A DNA stretch of 36,325 nucleotides. Origin: Acidobacteriota bacterium. Its GTDB lineage: Bacteria; Acidobacteriota; Terriglobia; Acidiferrales; UBA7541. The position numbers were made by a program, and so were the translations under genes. The stretch lies in NCBI GenBank assembly GCA_003223295.1, contig QHYM01000118.1, positions 1 through 36,325 of the forward strand, in the 5' to 3' direction. Shown piece after piece: positions 15,415 through 25,200 of this stretch. The notes under the pieces are model-generated. The model ran no database searches, was not told the origin of the DNA, and saw only the letters and a list, made by a program, of their open reading frames with translations. Within the stretch, counting starts at the first letter, position 1, and every line of letters begins with the position of its first letter.

Positions 15415-17478
15415 ATGTCCAAACGATTTTTTTCTGCAGCTGGCATGCTTACTGTCATCGGCCTTGTGGCGATCGGACTCGCGGGCGTCGAGTTGCGGAG
15501 TTCGCCAAATGGGGCGGACCAGCCAAAGTCTTGGGGGTTCGACACCGCCAATCTCGACAAGACTTGCAAACCCTGTGACGACTTTTATCAGTTTGCCATG
15601 GGCGGATGGATGAAAGCGAACCCGATCCCGCCGGAGTACTCGGTCTGGGGCTCGTTCAGCCAGCTTGCCGACAAGAATCAGAAGAATCTGCGGGAGATCC
15701 TGGAAGCAGCGGCGAGCACCAAAGCCTCGCCCGGCACCAACGAACAAAAAATTGGCGACTTCTACGCGAGTTGCATGGACACAACGTCCATTGACGCGGC
15801 CGGGAGCAAACCGATCGAACCGGAACTGACGCTCATTTCGGCCATTCAGACATTGGCGGATCTGCAATCAGAGACGGAGCGCTTGCACAGCAAAGGCGTG
15901 GGCGTGCTCTTTCGCTTCAATTCAACGCAAGACGCCAAGGACAGCACGCAGGTGGTTGGCGCTGCGTTTCAGGGCGGCTTGGGTTTGCCCGAACGCGAGT
16001 ATTACTTGAAGCCGGACGAGAAATCGAAGCAGCTTCGCGACGCCTACGTGAAACACGTCGCGAACATGTTTGCGTTGCTGGGTGATTCCGCGGCGGCGTC
16101 TGGCCAGGAGGCCGCGACGGTTCTCAAAATCGAGACCGCATTGGCGACAGCTTCGATGAAGAACACCGATTTGCGCGACCCGGACAAGACCTATCACAAG
16201 ATGACGCTCGCGGATTTGAAAACGCTGACCCCGACCTTTTCCTGGGAGTCTTATTTCAAGGCCGCCGGGCATGCAGAACTCAAGGGCATCAACGTAGCCC
16301 AGCCGGACTTTTTCAAGTCCCTTGACGCACAATTAGCGGCCACGCCGATGGAGGATTGGAAGACCTATTTGCGCTGGCATCTGGTGAATTCTGCCGCTCC
16401 TGGCCTCTCCGAGAAGTTTGTCAACGAAGAGTTCGATTTTCGCGGCAAGACCCTGACCGGAGCGAAGGAAATCCAGCCGCGCTGGAAGCGCTGCGTGCAG
16501 GCGACGGACCGCGCGCTCGGCGAGGCGTTAGGCCAGGTTTATGTGCAGAAATATTTTCCGCCGGCGGCCAAAGCACGCGCGCTCGAAATGGTCCACAATC
16601 TGATTGCCGCGCTGCGTGACGACTTGCAGACCCTGCCGTGGATGGGACCGGAAACCCGCACGCAAGCCACCGCGAAGCTCGAGGCTTTCGCCGTGAAAAT
16701 CGGCTATACCGACAAATGGCGCGATTATTCGGCGCTGAAAATCGACCGGCGCTCCTACGCAGAAAACGTGGTGCGTGCTTCGGAGTTCGATTTTGCGCGC
16801 CGTCTCAACAAAATCGGCAAGCCTGTCGATCGCACGGAATGGGGCATGACGCCTCCTACGGTGAACGCCTACAACAACAGCAATATGAATGAAATCGTAT
16901 TTCCGGCGGGAATCATGCAGCCGCCTTTCTACGATCCCAATGCGGATGACGCGGTGAACTACGGCGGAATGGGAGCAGTGATCGGCCACGAAATCACTCA
17001 TGGTTTCGACGACCACGGAAGCAAATTTGACGGTAAGGGCAACCTGAAAGACTGGTGGACTCCCGAAGACCTCAAGAATTTCACTGCGCGCGCGAAATGC
17101 GTTTCCGATCAATTCGATGGTTACGTTGTGGATGGGGAGTTGCATGAAAATGGAAAGCTGGTCCTCGGCGAAAGCATCGCGGACCTCGGCGGTCTGGCAA
17201 TTGCGTACACGGGGTATGAAAAATCACTTCAAGGCAAGCCGCGGCCGCCAGACCGAGATGGATTCACCCCGGAACAGCGCTTTTTTCTTGGCTGGGCCCA
17301 GGTCTGGGGCGCCAACGAGCGCATCGAGTATGCGCGTTTGATGGCCAACACCAACCCGCACCCCTTGGGAAGATTTCGGGGCAACGGCCCCCTCTCCAAC
17401 ATGGCGGAATTCGCAAAGGCCTTCGGTTGCAAGCATGGCGAAGCCATGGTGCGCGAGCAAGCCTGCAAAATCTGGTAG
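15415..17478 (+). CDS. M13 (neprilysin-like) family metallopeptidase
   Basis: The protein is 687 residues from ATG 15415, close to the usual M13 length. It has a signal peptide or anchor (SAAGMLTVIGLVAIGLAGVEL), the family N-terminal region with PCDDFYQFAMGGWM, and the substrate-site NAYNNSNMNEIVFPAGIMQPP. The zinc site is HEITH (H525, H529) with E586 in LGESIADLGGL. The C-terminus ends in the canonical CKIW. All catalytic residues are present. It acts as a zinc endopeptidase on peptides in the periplasm or at the surface. The frame is open 96 codons upstream, but those codons overlap the end of the previous gene and a 151-bp spacer. Its GGGG site is modest. It converges on the OmpA-like barrel gene 87 bp downstream. 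Confidence 0.95.
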   Translation: MSKRFFSAAGMLTVIGLVAIGLAGVELRSSPNGADQPKSWGFDTANLDKTCKPCDDFYQFAMGGWMKANPIPPEYSVWGSFSQLADKNQKNLREILEAAASTKASPGTNEQKIGDFYASCMDTTSIDAAGSKPIEPELTLISAIQTLADLQSETERLHSKGVGVLFRFNSTQDAKDSTQVVGAAFQGGLGLPEREYYLKPDEKSKQLRDAYVKHVANMFALLGDSAAASGQEAATVLKIETALATASMKNTDLRDPDKTYHKMTLADLKTLTPTFSWESYFKAAGHAELKGINVAQPDFFKSLDAQLAATPMEDWKTYLRWHLVNSAAPGLSEKFVNEEFDFRGKTLTGAKEIQPRWKRCVQATDRALGEALGQVYVQKYFPPAAKARALEMVHNLIAALRDDLQTLPWMGPETRTQATAKLEAFAVKIGYTDKWRDYSALKIDRRSYAENVVRASEFDFARRLNKIGKPVDRTEWGMTPPTVNAYNNSNMNEIVFPAGIMQPPFYDPNADDAVNYGGMGAVIGHEITHGFDDHGSKFDGKGNLKDWWTPEDLKNFTARAKCVSDQFDGYVVDGELHENGKLVLGESIADLGGLAIAYTGYEKSLQGKPRPPDRDGFTPEQRFFLGWAQVWGANERIEYARLMANTNPHPLGRFRGNGPLSNMAEFAKAFGCKHGEAMVREQACKIW

Positions 17479-17565
17479 ATGCGTGGGCCTTGGCGCGGGA
17501 ACTTGCTGCTCGGCAAATTGCTTCACTTTGAGAACGGCGCTGAATCGCTTTCTAGGTTCCCGCCG

Positions 17566-18321
17566 TTAGAAGTGGAGGACCGCTCCGCCGGCAAGCTGGA
17601 AGTTGCTTTGCGTCTGGTGGAAGAAGCCGGTGCGCACGTAATCGCCCTCTGCCCGGAAAGAGAGGTGCGGGTTCCAGCGGTAATCCGCCCCGCCGCCGAG
17701 CTGCATGGAATACGAGCCGCGGTTGCCTGCTGCGGTCTGTGGCTGCTCATGCGCGCCCCCCAGAATCGCATGCAACCAGGGCTCCCAGCGCCTCTGCCGC
17801 CACGCGACCTTTGGGCCCCCGCCGTAAACCAAGATCTTGGCATGATCGGTCCCGATAGTCCCCGGAGAGAATGCCGCCGTAATGCTCCCCTCGACGCCTA
17901 GCCACTCGTTCAGGAAATAAGCTACCGACGTCTTAATGCCGATGGCGTTGGCATTGAGCCCGGAAGATTGGAAATGGACCCAGGCAAGACCGAGTCCGAG
18001 TTGCCAGCGATAGTCATCGCGGCCTCCATAAACAAACCGGGGCTGGGGCGACGCTGGGGTTGGAGCAGCAGGGGCTGGTTCTGCAAACAACGCCGTGCTC
18101 AGAGGGGGAGCAGGGAATGTGCGCGCTGAGATTGTCCCGGGTGGAGCGAAAGAATCGGCGGCTGCCAGGAAATCGGGAAGCGTCACTTTCGCGGCCGAAG
18201 TTGCGGAAAAATCCGGCGCCACGTTGTCCGTGTCGAGAAGCGGCTTCGCCGCATTGCCTTGCCCTTGCGACACACTCACGACTCCAAGCAGCAAGAATGC
18301 CGACACAAATAAACTCTTCAT
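17566..18321 (-). CDS. OmpA-like beta-barrel outer-membrane protein
   Basis: From ATG 18321 with GGAGAGG upstream, the protein is 251 residues. A signal peptide (LFVSAFLLLGVVSVSQGQ) is followed by an alanine/proline linker (about 25-100). An eight-stranded-type barrel domain follows, with repeated aromatic/glycine strands (YRWQLGLGLAWVHFQSSG, ILVYGGGPKVAWRQRRWEPW, SMQLGGGADYRWNPHLSFRA) and a terminal phenylalanine (GGAVLHF), as in outer membrane beta-barrel domain proteins (PF13505). There is no OmpA peptidoglycan-binding domain. A longer frame starting at 18423 has a membrane-like but unsupported extension. It stands alone: convergent with the M13 gene, 172 bp downstream of the PilZ gene. 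Function likely structural or adhesive. Confidence 0.82.
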   Translation of the reverse strand: MKSLFVSAFLLLGVVSVSQGQGNAAKPLLDTDNVAPDFSATSAAKVTLPDFLAAADSFAPPGTISARTFPAPPLSTALFAEPAPAAPTPASPQPRFVYGGRDDYRWQLGLGLAWVHFQSSGLNANAIGIKTSVAYFLNEWLGVEGSITAAFSPGTIGTDHAKILVYGGGPKVAWRQRRWEPWLHAILGGAHEQPQTAAGNRGSYSMQLGGGADYRWNPHLSFRAEGDYVRTGFFHQTQSNFQLAGGAVLHF

Positions 18322-18493
18322 GATGCGCCTCTCCGAGGGCTGCCCCACGCCTGGCATCAGCCACACCGCTACGGTAAACAACACGAAGGCGTTTGTCCAC
18401 GCCCTTTCGCGCCAGAGGGGCAAAAAGAAGACTGTCAGGAGGTCGCTCGGTATCGATGGCGTTCTCAGGAAACGCGCTCTTTAACCGGAGCAA

Positions 18494-18823
18494 CTATGCG
18501 TCACCATACCTTTGCAAAATGCGCCAGGGAGCGCGCCCACCTCGGAACTTGAGCCCCACGAAAAAGCGGCCCTTGTCAGACTTCTCGCAGTAGACGACTT
18601 CGCCCTGGATGGGGGGGCCCTGGTCGACGGGAACAACCTCTACCGCGTCCCCCGGCTGCCAACGATGAGTGGAGCACACGCGAACGCCGCGAGAGCTAAG
18701 ATTGTCCGTGTACGTCTTTTCCTCCACTTCACCGCTCCCGGCTTCCAAACCGGAGAGGCGCACCCTCACCATGATGGGCAGTCTCTTTTCCGTTCTTCCG
18801 GTCAGATTTTTGTCGAAATACAT
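18494..18823 (-). CDS. PilZ domain protein
   Basis: The 109-residue single-domain protein carries the c-di-GMP-binding PilZ pattern: a basic RTEKRLPIMVRVRL start (R...R-type motif), then TDNLSSRGVRV (the [D/N]xSxxG motif), a beta-barrel core with QPGDAVEVVPVD, and the closing VGLKF. The first motif reads RTEKR, so the usual RxxxR spacing is kept (R11 and R15 region). Such proteins relay c-di-GMP to motility, adhesion or exopolysaccharide machinery. No diguanylate cyclase lies nearby. The start has only a weak ribosome-binding site, and a 315-bp gene-free stretch lies upstream. Confidence 0.83.
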   Translation of the reverse strand: MYFDKNLTGRTEKRLPIMVRVRLSGLEAGSGEVEEKTYTDNLSSRGVRVCSTHRWQPGDAVEVVPVDQGPPIQGEVVYCEKSDKGRFFVGLKFRGGRAPWRILQRYGDA

Positions 18824-19138
18824 ACCGTCACATGCCGCGCAATCTATTGCTTACCAAGGCCGACGATGTTTGCGCCGCAACTGAACTGGTTAGGACTGGG
18901 GCCTTCCGTCGAGAGTCAGGTTCGGGGCGTCTGGGCTCGTGCGTGGACCGTTAATGTGTGCGTCTGCCTGGTCTCTGGGGGCTTCCCTTGGAAAGCCGCC
19001 AGAATGCCTACCAACGCCATTATTAGAAAACGCGCTCTGAACAAACGCAATCCGTTGGAGACTGCATCTATTCATTAGTAAGTTCCAGTAGTACTCAGGC
19101 CGACGCGCAGCGTCCTTGGCCCGAATGGAGCCATTGGC
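18824..19138. other. Gene-free 315-bp stretch between the PilZ and cupin genes
   Basis: No convincing gene was found; the short frames here lack coding character and ribosome-binding sites. It holds a small hairpin-like segment (GGCTTCC/GGAAAGCC with a bulged A, around 18980-18998) and an 11-base copy of AAACGCGCTCT at 19028-19038. That 11-mer also occurs at 18470-18480, upstream of the OmpA-like gene. The stretch presumably contains the promoter of the PilZ gene. Confidence 0.5.
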
Positions 19139-19510
19139 CTAGCGGCCGTGGCGCAAATAACCGTCGGTCTTGCTCAACCAGTCTTCCCGCGGAGGGTCGA
19201 AGACGTCGAGGTCCAGCGTGTCTTCAATCGCCCAGGCCTCGTGTGGCATGTTCGAGGGAATACAGAGGACTTCCCCGGCGCGCACCACAATTTCTTGGCC
19301 GTCAATCGCGAACTTCAGGGCCCCCTCCAGGATGTAGGTGACCTGCTCGTTGTGGTGCTGATGCAGGGGCACGTGCGCACCTTTTTTCAGGAATACCCGC
19401 GCGAGCATAATCTTGTCGCCAACCACCATTTCGCGCCCAATGAGCGGATTGAGCTGCTCGTGTTCCACGTTTTTCCAGGGGATGTATTTCGCTTGCGTCG
19501 AGGTGCTCAT
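19139..19510 (-). CDS. KdgF-like cupin domain protein
   Basis: The 123-residue single cupin has both conserved motifs: GAHVPLHQHHNEQVTYILEG (metal ligands H50, H52 and E55) and PSNMPHEAW (H90). The order, length and the ending DVFDPPREDWL are very like KdgF/pectin-degradation cupins, which open ring forms of unsaturated uronates; close relatives include general mononuclear cupins, so the reaction is not certain. Its ATG overlaps the amidohydrolase TGA (ATGA at 19507-19510), so the two are translationally coupled and share an operon with the aminotransferase. Cytoplasmic; no signal peptide. Confidence 0.85.
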   Translation of the reverse strand: MSTSTQAKYIPWKNVEHEQLNPLIGREMVVGDKIMLARVFLKKGAHVPLHQHHNEQVTYILEGALKFAIDGQEIVVRAGEVLCIPSNMPHEAWAIEDTLDLDVFDPPREDWLSKTDGYLRHGR

Positions 19511-20841
19511 TTCATCTCTCCGTACAGCTTTGCGGCGTTATCGTGCAGGTACATGCGCGCGAGTTCGAGCGCTTTTGGCTCCGTGAACGCGCCTTCCGCG
19601 ACAAGATCGGCAAGCGCCGCGGCCACCGCCGTGCGGGCGGAGCGCGCCGCCAGCCAGAAGGTTTCTTCCGCGCCCACGGCATCATTAAAGGGAAAAGCGT
19701 CGGACCCGAACATCATTCTCTCGGGATACAGAGAAATCCACTGCTTGAGGATGTTCTTCAATTCCGAGGGGTAAACGTAGTAGCCCATCAGCGAAGAGTC
19801 CGTGTACACGTTCTTTGCAGCGGTCATCCAGATCGTTTCCAGCGTGTGAGGATAGCCGCCATGGATCAGCACGAACTTCACGTTTTTGTACCGCGGGTCG
19901 CGCAGCACATTTTCGAGATTCAGCGGGTTGCCATTGACCAAGCTGAAGTAATCGCCGATGCCCACGGCGCTGTGAAAATGCACGGGTAACTTCAGTTTTC
20001 CCGCCTGCTCGATAAGCACGCGAAAAACGTAATCCTGAAATGCGCGGTATTCATCCGCGGAAGGCACACCGCCGGAATGGTATTTCGCGTAAATGGCCTC
20101 CGCCGCCGCGTGCGGCGGATCGCCAAAATAAAGGGACCGGAAATAAGCAGCTTCGAATTTAATGGCCACGCCGCCCTTCTTCTGATTATCGGCAAGCGTT
20201 TGCCTCACGAAACTCTGGTAACCGGCAAGGTCCGCAGGCAGACCGTTCAGACCCTCCTGTTTCATGTACCGCCCGAGCACCTTTTCCTGTAGCGGGATGT
20301 ATACGCCCATATCGCCGTTTTTCCCGGTTTGGCTGTGATTGTCGAAGGGAAACAGAAACGAATCGACAAAGAAAACCCAATGGAAGCGTTTAGGATTCAG
20401 ATACGGCGCCAGCGCCACGCGATTGGCTAGGCAAGTCTCGATGTTCAGCTTGTCCAAAATACCGTCCCAATACGTCGTGCTGCCTGAAGCTTCAGCGGCT
20501 TTCTTTTTCTCAATGAGCCACTTCGCGTGTTCGGGCTTGAAATCGTCGTAAGGATATCCGAAGAGCGCCTTGGCGGCGGCGACGAATTCGGGATTGTCGT
20601 CGCGCAAACGGATCACCGAGCTTTCGTCGGGCGGCGCAGCCTGCGCATCCATGTCTGAATCGTCGGGAAACGTGGCGTGTGAATGATTGTCGTAGATCGG
20701 GATGCTATCGATTTGCCGGAGCAGGCGTTCGTAAATCTTTTGTAGGTCATTGCTTGGGAAAGGCCGGGCCTGCGCGCGGGCCGTCGTTGTCGTGAAAATC
20801 GCCACGAAAGAAATCGCGGCCATGCGAATCCATTTGTTCAT
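19507..20841 (-). CDS. Amidohydrolase superfamily protein, exported
   Basis: From ATG 20841 (AAGGA upstream) the protein is 444 residues. It has a signal peptide (RMAAISFVAIFTTTTARAQ), then a TIM-barrel amidohydrolase pattern: YDNHSHATFPD with H53xH55, VHFHSAVGIGDYF, VLIHGGYPH and the final MFGSDAFPF aspartate. These are the expected metal and catalytic positions for the amidohydrolase_2/FluG-like group, which includes decarboxylases, lactonases and isomerase-like enzymes; the long insert (residues about 60-200) is unusual. Longer starts give a poorer signal peptide. It is 32 bases downstream of the aminotransferase and overlaps the cupin gene by 4 bases. The substrate is unknown. Confidence 0.83.
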   Translation of the reverse strand: MNKWIRMAAISFVAIFTTTTARAQARPFPSNDLQKIYERLLRQIDSIPIYDNHSHATFPDDSDMDAQAAPPDESSVIRLRDDNPEFVAAAKALFGYPYDDFKPEHAKWLIEKKKAAEASGSTTYWDGILDKLNIETCLANRVALAPYLNPKRFHWVFFVDSFLFPFDNHSQTGKNGDMGVYIPLQEKVLGRYMKQEGLNGLPADLAGYQSFVRQTLADNQKKGGVAIKFEAAYFRSLYFGDPPHAAAEAIYAKYHSGGVPSADEYRAFQDYVFRVLIEQAGKLKLPVHFHSAVGIGDYFSLVNGNPLNLENVLRDPRYKNVKFVLIHGGYPHTLETIWMTAAKNVYTDSSLMGYYVYPSELKNILKQWISLYPERMMFGSDAFPFNDAVGAEETFWLAARSARTAVAAALADLVAEGAFTEPKALELARMYLHDNAAKLYGEMK

Positions 20842-20873
20842 CTGCATCCTTGCGAACTCTTCCCGGAAACTCT

Positions 20874-22061
20874 CTATCGTTGCGAAACAGCGGCGCGCCA
20901 ATGCAGCGAAACCCGGTGCATGCGTTCGAGCGCGTCTTGGAGCAAATTCCGCGCGCTCACCAGCGAGAACCGCAGATAGTTCCTGCCCCCAGGACCAAAC
21001 GCTGCCCCCGCGATTCCCGCGACGCCCCCTTCTTCGAGCAAAATCTTCTGAACTTCTTCGGCGGAAAGTCCGGTCTCTTCAATATTGACCCACGCATAGA
21101 ACGCGCCCTGCGGCGCCCGGCAGCGAAATCCGGGAATCCGGTTCAGTCCGGAGACAAAGAGTTCGCCCCGCTTGCGGTACTCCTCGACCATCGCGTCGAC
21201 GGCGCTGGTGGAATCACGCAGGGCTTCGATTGCCGCGACCTGCGTGAACTCCGCCGCGCAAGTAAAGGTGTTCAGCACCAGCAAGTCCACGGCGTCAATC
21301 ACGTGCGCAGGAGCCACGGCGTAACCGAGCCGCCAGCCGGTCATCGCGAAACTTTTGGAAAAGCCGTCAATGATAACGGTCCGCTCAGCCATGCCGGGAA
21401 GCGCCCAGATGGACTGGTATTCGCCGCCAAAAAGAATGCGTGCGTAAATTTCGTCGGAGAGAATCCACAGGTCGTGCCTTTGCGCCAGCTCCGCGAGCTT
21501 CGCGAGCGCGGCCGAGCTGAAAACCGTGCCGGTCGGATTATTCGGCGAATTGAAAATGATGATGCTGGTGCGCGGAGTAATCTTTGTCGCAATCTCCTCC
21601 AAATCCGGCTGAAACTGGTTTTTTTCTTCCAGGCCAAACGGCACGGCCTTTGCGCCCAGGCCGCGCGTGAACGAGGGATAAATCGGAAAGCCCGGATCGG
21701 GATAAAGCACTTCGTCGCCCGGTTCGATAAGCGCCATCATCGCCAACGAAAGCGCCATCTTGCATCCCGGCGCTACCAGCACTTGCTCCGCCCCGACCTC
21801 GAGTCGGCGCGTGCGCTTCAAATACGCAGCGATGGCTTCTCGCAGAGCGGGCAGCCCCCGCGTCGAGCAGTAACGGTCGCGCCCCGCCGCGACCGCATCG
21901 CGCAGTGAATCCACGACCGGCGCAGCGGGATGAAAATCCGGCTCGCCCAGCTCAAGATGAATGATGGAGTGCCCGGCGCGCTCCAGTTCTTTGGCGCGCG
22001 AATAAACGGCCAGCGCGGCTTCTCCGTTCAGTTGCGAAACGCGTGATGCAATGCGGGTCAT
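20874..22061 (-). CDS. PLP-dependent class I/II aminotransferase
   Basis: The 395-residue protein has all aspartate-aminotransferase-fold marks: HLELGEPDF near the start, NSPNNPTGTV (171-180), DEIY (D203, Y206), the PLP lysine K236 in DGFSKSFAMTGWRLGY, and an arginine near the end (LRFSLVSA). It catalyses transamination of an amino acid with a 2-oxo acid in the cytoplasm. Residue features do not settle which one (aspartate, alanine or aromatic). The open frame continues 152 codons upstream but those codons are shadow sequence over the TonB receptor 3' end; ATG 22061 begins exactly at the family N-terminus. It is first in an operon with the amidohydrolase and cupin, so it may use an amino acid released in that pathway. 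Confidence 0.93.
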   Translation of the reverse strand: MTRIASRVSQLNGEAALAVYSRAKELERAGHSIIHLELGEPDFHPAAPVVDSLRDAVAAGRDRYCSTRGLPALREAIAAYLKRTRRLEVGAEQVLVAPGCKMALSLAMMALIEPGDEVLYPDPGFPIYPSFTRGLGAKAVPFGLEEKNQFQPDLEEIATKITPRTSIIIFNSPNNPTGTVFSSAALAKLAELAQRHDLWILSDEIYARILFGGEYQSIWALPGMAERTVIIDGFSKSFAMTGWRLGYAVAPAHVIDAVDLLVLNTFTCAAEFTQVAAIEALRDSTSAVDAMVEEYRKRGELFVSGLNRIPGFRCRAPQGAFYAWVNIEETGLSAEEVQKILLEEGGVAGIAGAAFGPGGRNYLRFSLVSARNLLQDALERMHRVSLHWRAAVSQR

Positions 22062-22213
22062 CTGTGCAATCCGAGAAAGATGGTAGCACTCCCCGGGCGG
22101 CTGCGAACTGCATGGCAATTCCACAACCGGCCTGGAAGAGAATTCTAAATGCAAAAGCCTGGGGCGCTGCCATACGCGCGTCCCTGCTCGAAAGACAATT
22201 TGGTGTGTCCGCC

Positions 22214-25200
22214 CTAAAAAGCGTAGCGCAACGAAAACTGAATCAGCCGTGGTGTACCCACAGTGCTGATGATTTTCCCGAACGGACTGTTCGAAAGCGG
22301 AATCGTTTCGGCGTCGTTCACGGTCGGATTGCCGAAATTGGCGTGGTTCCAGATGTTGAAGAAATCCGTGGTGAAGCGCAAAGACTTCTTCTCCGTCAGC
22401 TTGAAATTCTTGATCAGCGAAAAATCCCAGTTTTGCTGGCGCGGGCCGCGAAAGACGTTTCTGCCAAGATTGCCGAAGTCGGTGGTGCAGAAGTTTGCAT
22501 TGTTGACCGGATCGCAAAGCGTGGGATAGAGCAGCGGCGCAGTGGCGAAGGCATTCACATTCAGATAACCGTCAATCCGCTGGTGAATGTCACCAGTGGT
22601 CACGGCGTTCGAGAGCGCGCTTCCGCTCGCCAGGCTTCCGGAAAGAGTGCTCGGTGTAAAGCCCAGTCCCAAGAAACCGCTTCCTGCGCCGGAATCCGTG
22701 ACGGAAAACGGCGTGCCGGATTGGAAAGTGGTGATGCCGCTGAGGGCCCAATGGCTCAGCAGAGCGGCTTTCCACCCGGTTTCGTCCTTGTAAAACGGCA
22801 AGTCGTAGCGATAACTCACCACAAAGCGGTGGGTGCGGTCGAAGTCGGAAAGGCCACGGGAAGCGTCGAGCGTTGATTCGTCGTTGAAGGCTGTGTTGAA
22901 CGCGGTGTTCCCCGACGAGGTCGCGTCCGTGGACTTGGAAAAGGTATATGCGGCCTGGAAGTATCCCGCACTCCAACGGCGCGTCAGTGAAGTCTGTAAG
23001 GAGTGATAGTGCGAATAGGCGTCGTTGGCGAAAAGCTGGAAGCCCGCGTAGCCGTTGATTCCCTGGACTCGCGAACGCGCCACCGCGTTATTGAAAGTGT
23101 TGCTGGTTATCGAGCATGTTGCGTTCGGGCCTACGGCTGATCCGTTGCAGTTGGCTCCTGGGACGACCACGGGGTTCGCTGCAGAGGCCCGCTGCGACTG
23201 CAGGTTGTCGCGCGTCTCGCGCAGATGCACGGCGTGTGTTCCCACGTAGCCGGCCTCCAACACCCATTGCTTGCCGAGCGAACGCTGCACCGTCAAATTC
23301 CACTGCTGCGTGCTGGGCACCACGAAGTGCCGCGGCACTTGCAACCCGAAGATAAAGATCGAAGGGAGCGGCCCCGGGCAGGCAGCTCCGGAAGCAGATC
23401 CATAGTTCGCAGCCTGAGTCGTGTCGCCTCCCGGAAAGCCTTGGAAGACAGAAAGACACGGCACAAACGCGGGATCGAGCGTCCCGGCCTTCGGCAGTGC
23501 GTTCAGATTGGGGCTGGGGCAGTTCGCCGGTGGCGTCGGGGAATAAATGCTCCCCATGCAACCTGCGGCGCTGGCCCCGAAGGTCACCGGCAAGAACGGC
23601 GTCTGGAACGATAATTGGTCTACCGTGCCCACATCTTCGCGGACGTAATAAATCCCAAAGCCCGCTCGAATCGTAGTGCTGTGATGTCCGAAAACGTCGT
23701 AAGCCAGCCCGATGCGCGGCCCAAGATTTGTCGAATAGTTGTTATTGTACGTAGTTCTGCTGGCGTTTCCAGTGAGACCCGCGAGGTTCAGGCTCTTGAC
23801 GCAGGAAGGATACCCAAAGGGAAACTGCCCCTGGCTGGCAAGCGCTGGATCGAGATTACCAATATGGCAAAGCTGGTCGTAGAAAGCTCCAAAGATCTCG
23901 GTCCGGATCCCGAGGTTAAGCGTCAAATCGCTCCGCATCTTCCAATCGTCCTGGGCAAAGACCCCATAATTGTTGGTGCGATATTCATGGTTATACACAC
24001 CACCAGCCCCAAAACTGAATAAGGGGGTGCCCAGCAAAAAGTTCTGGAAATCGCTGTGGCCGTCCGGCGTGTTGGTGAAGAAAAGTTCGCCGTTGAACAC
24101 CTGCGGGAAGAGCTTATCCAGATTGACGCGCGTCACTTCCCCGCCGAAGCGCAACACATGCTTGTCCTTCACCCAGCTCACCGTATCGACCACGTTGTAG
24201 TTGTTCTGCGTTTGGTGCTGGTCGGCAAAGGGCGCCGGGCCAATCTCAAAACCAGAGCTGGAAAAAACAAATTTATAAATGGAATCCGTGACGCCGTTGG
24301 TGGGGCGATCGATGCCCAAGTCCGTGACAGTTACGGGGGCAATGTTGTTCAACTGGTCGTTGATGTGCACGAATCCGAACCGTAATTCATTGACCAGTGT
24401 CGGCGAAAACAGGTGCGTCTCGGTGACGTTGAAAAACCGCGCGTGAACCGGAGTATCAAAAGGAAAATTGAGAGACGCCGTGCTGATGCTGCTGGACAGC
24501 GTGCTTCCTAGTGATTCTTGCAAGTCGCCGCCCCCGAAGGGCAGGAAGCTTTTCGAATCGGAGAAAAAGAATCGTGCCGAAAGCTTGTCCGCGCCACTGC
24601 GGAATTCGCGGTCCCAGTTCGAAGTGAACTGGTCGTCAGTAAATCTTCCGGGACGGCTAATGGCAAATGCTCCAGTTGCCGGATCGCCACTTGGTATCAG
24701 GAAGTCGTTGGATGTTCCACCAAACTGATTGCTCTTGAACTGCAGGAGCTTGACCGCGACGGGATCGAGATTCGTAATGCCAGTGGGAAGGCCGGTTGGG
24801 AAAAAAGTTGCGATCAAGGATGCTTCCGTACGGTTTTGGGCATCCGGCAGTGTGGGAATGGTTGTGCTGATAAACGTTCCCGCCGAAAGGCCGCTACGTT
24901 GGCGCGTTCCTTGGTAATTCAGGAAAAAGTACCCCCACTTTTCGTTTCCCACAGGTCCGCCTAGGCTCCCGCCGAAGATGTTCTGCTTAATAACCGGGCG
25001 CGGCTGTCCTTGCCTGTTCAGGAAGTATTCGTTGGCATTCAACACGTCGTTACGGAAAAACTCGTAAGCGTCCCCGTGCAGCTCCTTTGTGCCGGATTTC
25101 AGAATCGCGTTGACGTTGCCGCCCCCATTGCGCCCCTGGCTGGCGTCATACAGCGACGTCTGCACTTTGAACTCCTGAAGAACGTCGGGATTCGGCAAGG

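Noticed and set aside
22062-22517. 152-codon extension of the aminotransferase frame
   Set aside because: It overlaps the 3' end of the receptor gene antisense to nothing meaningful; the enzyme's N-terminus fits ATG 22061.
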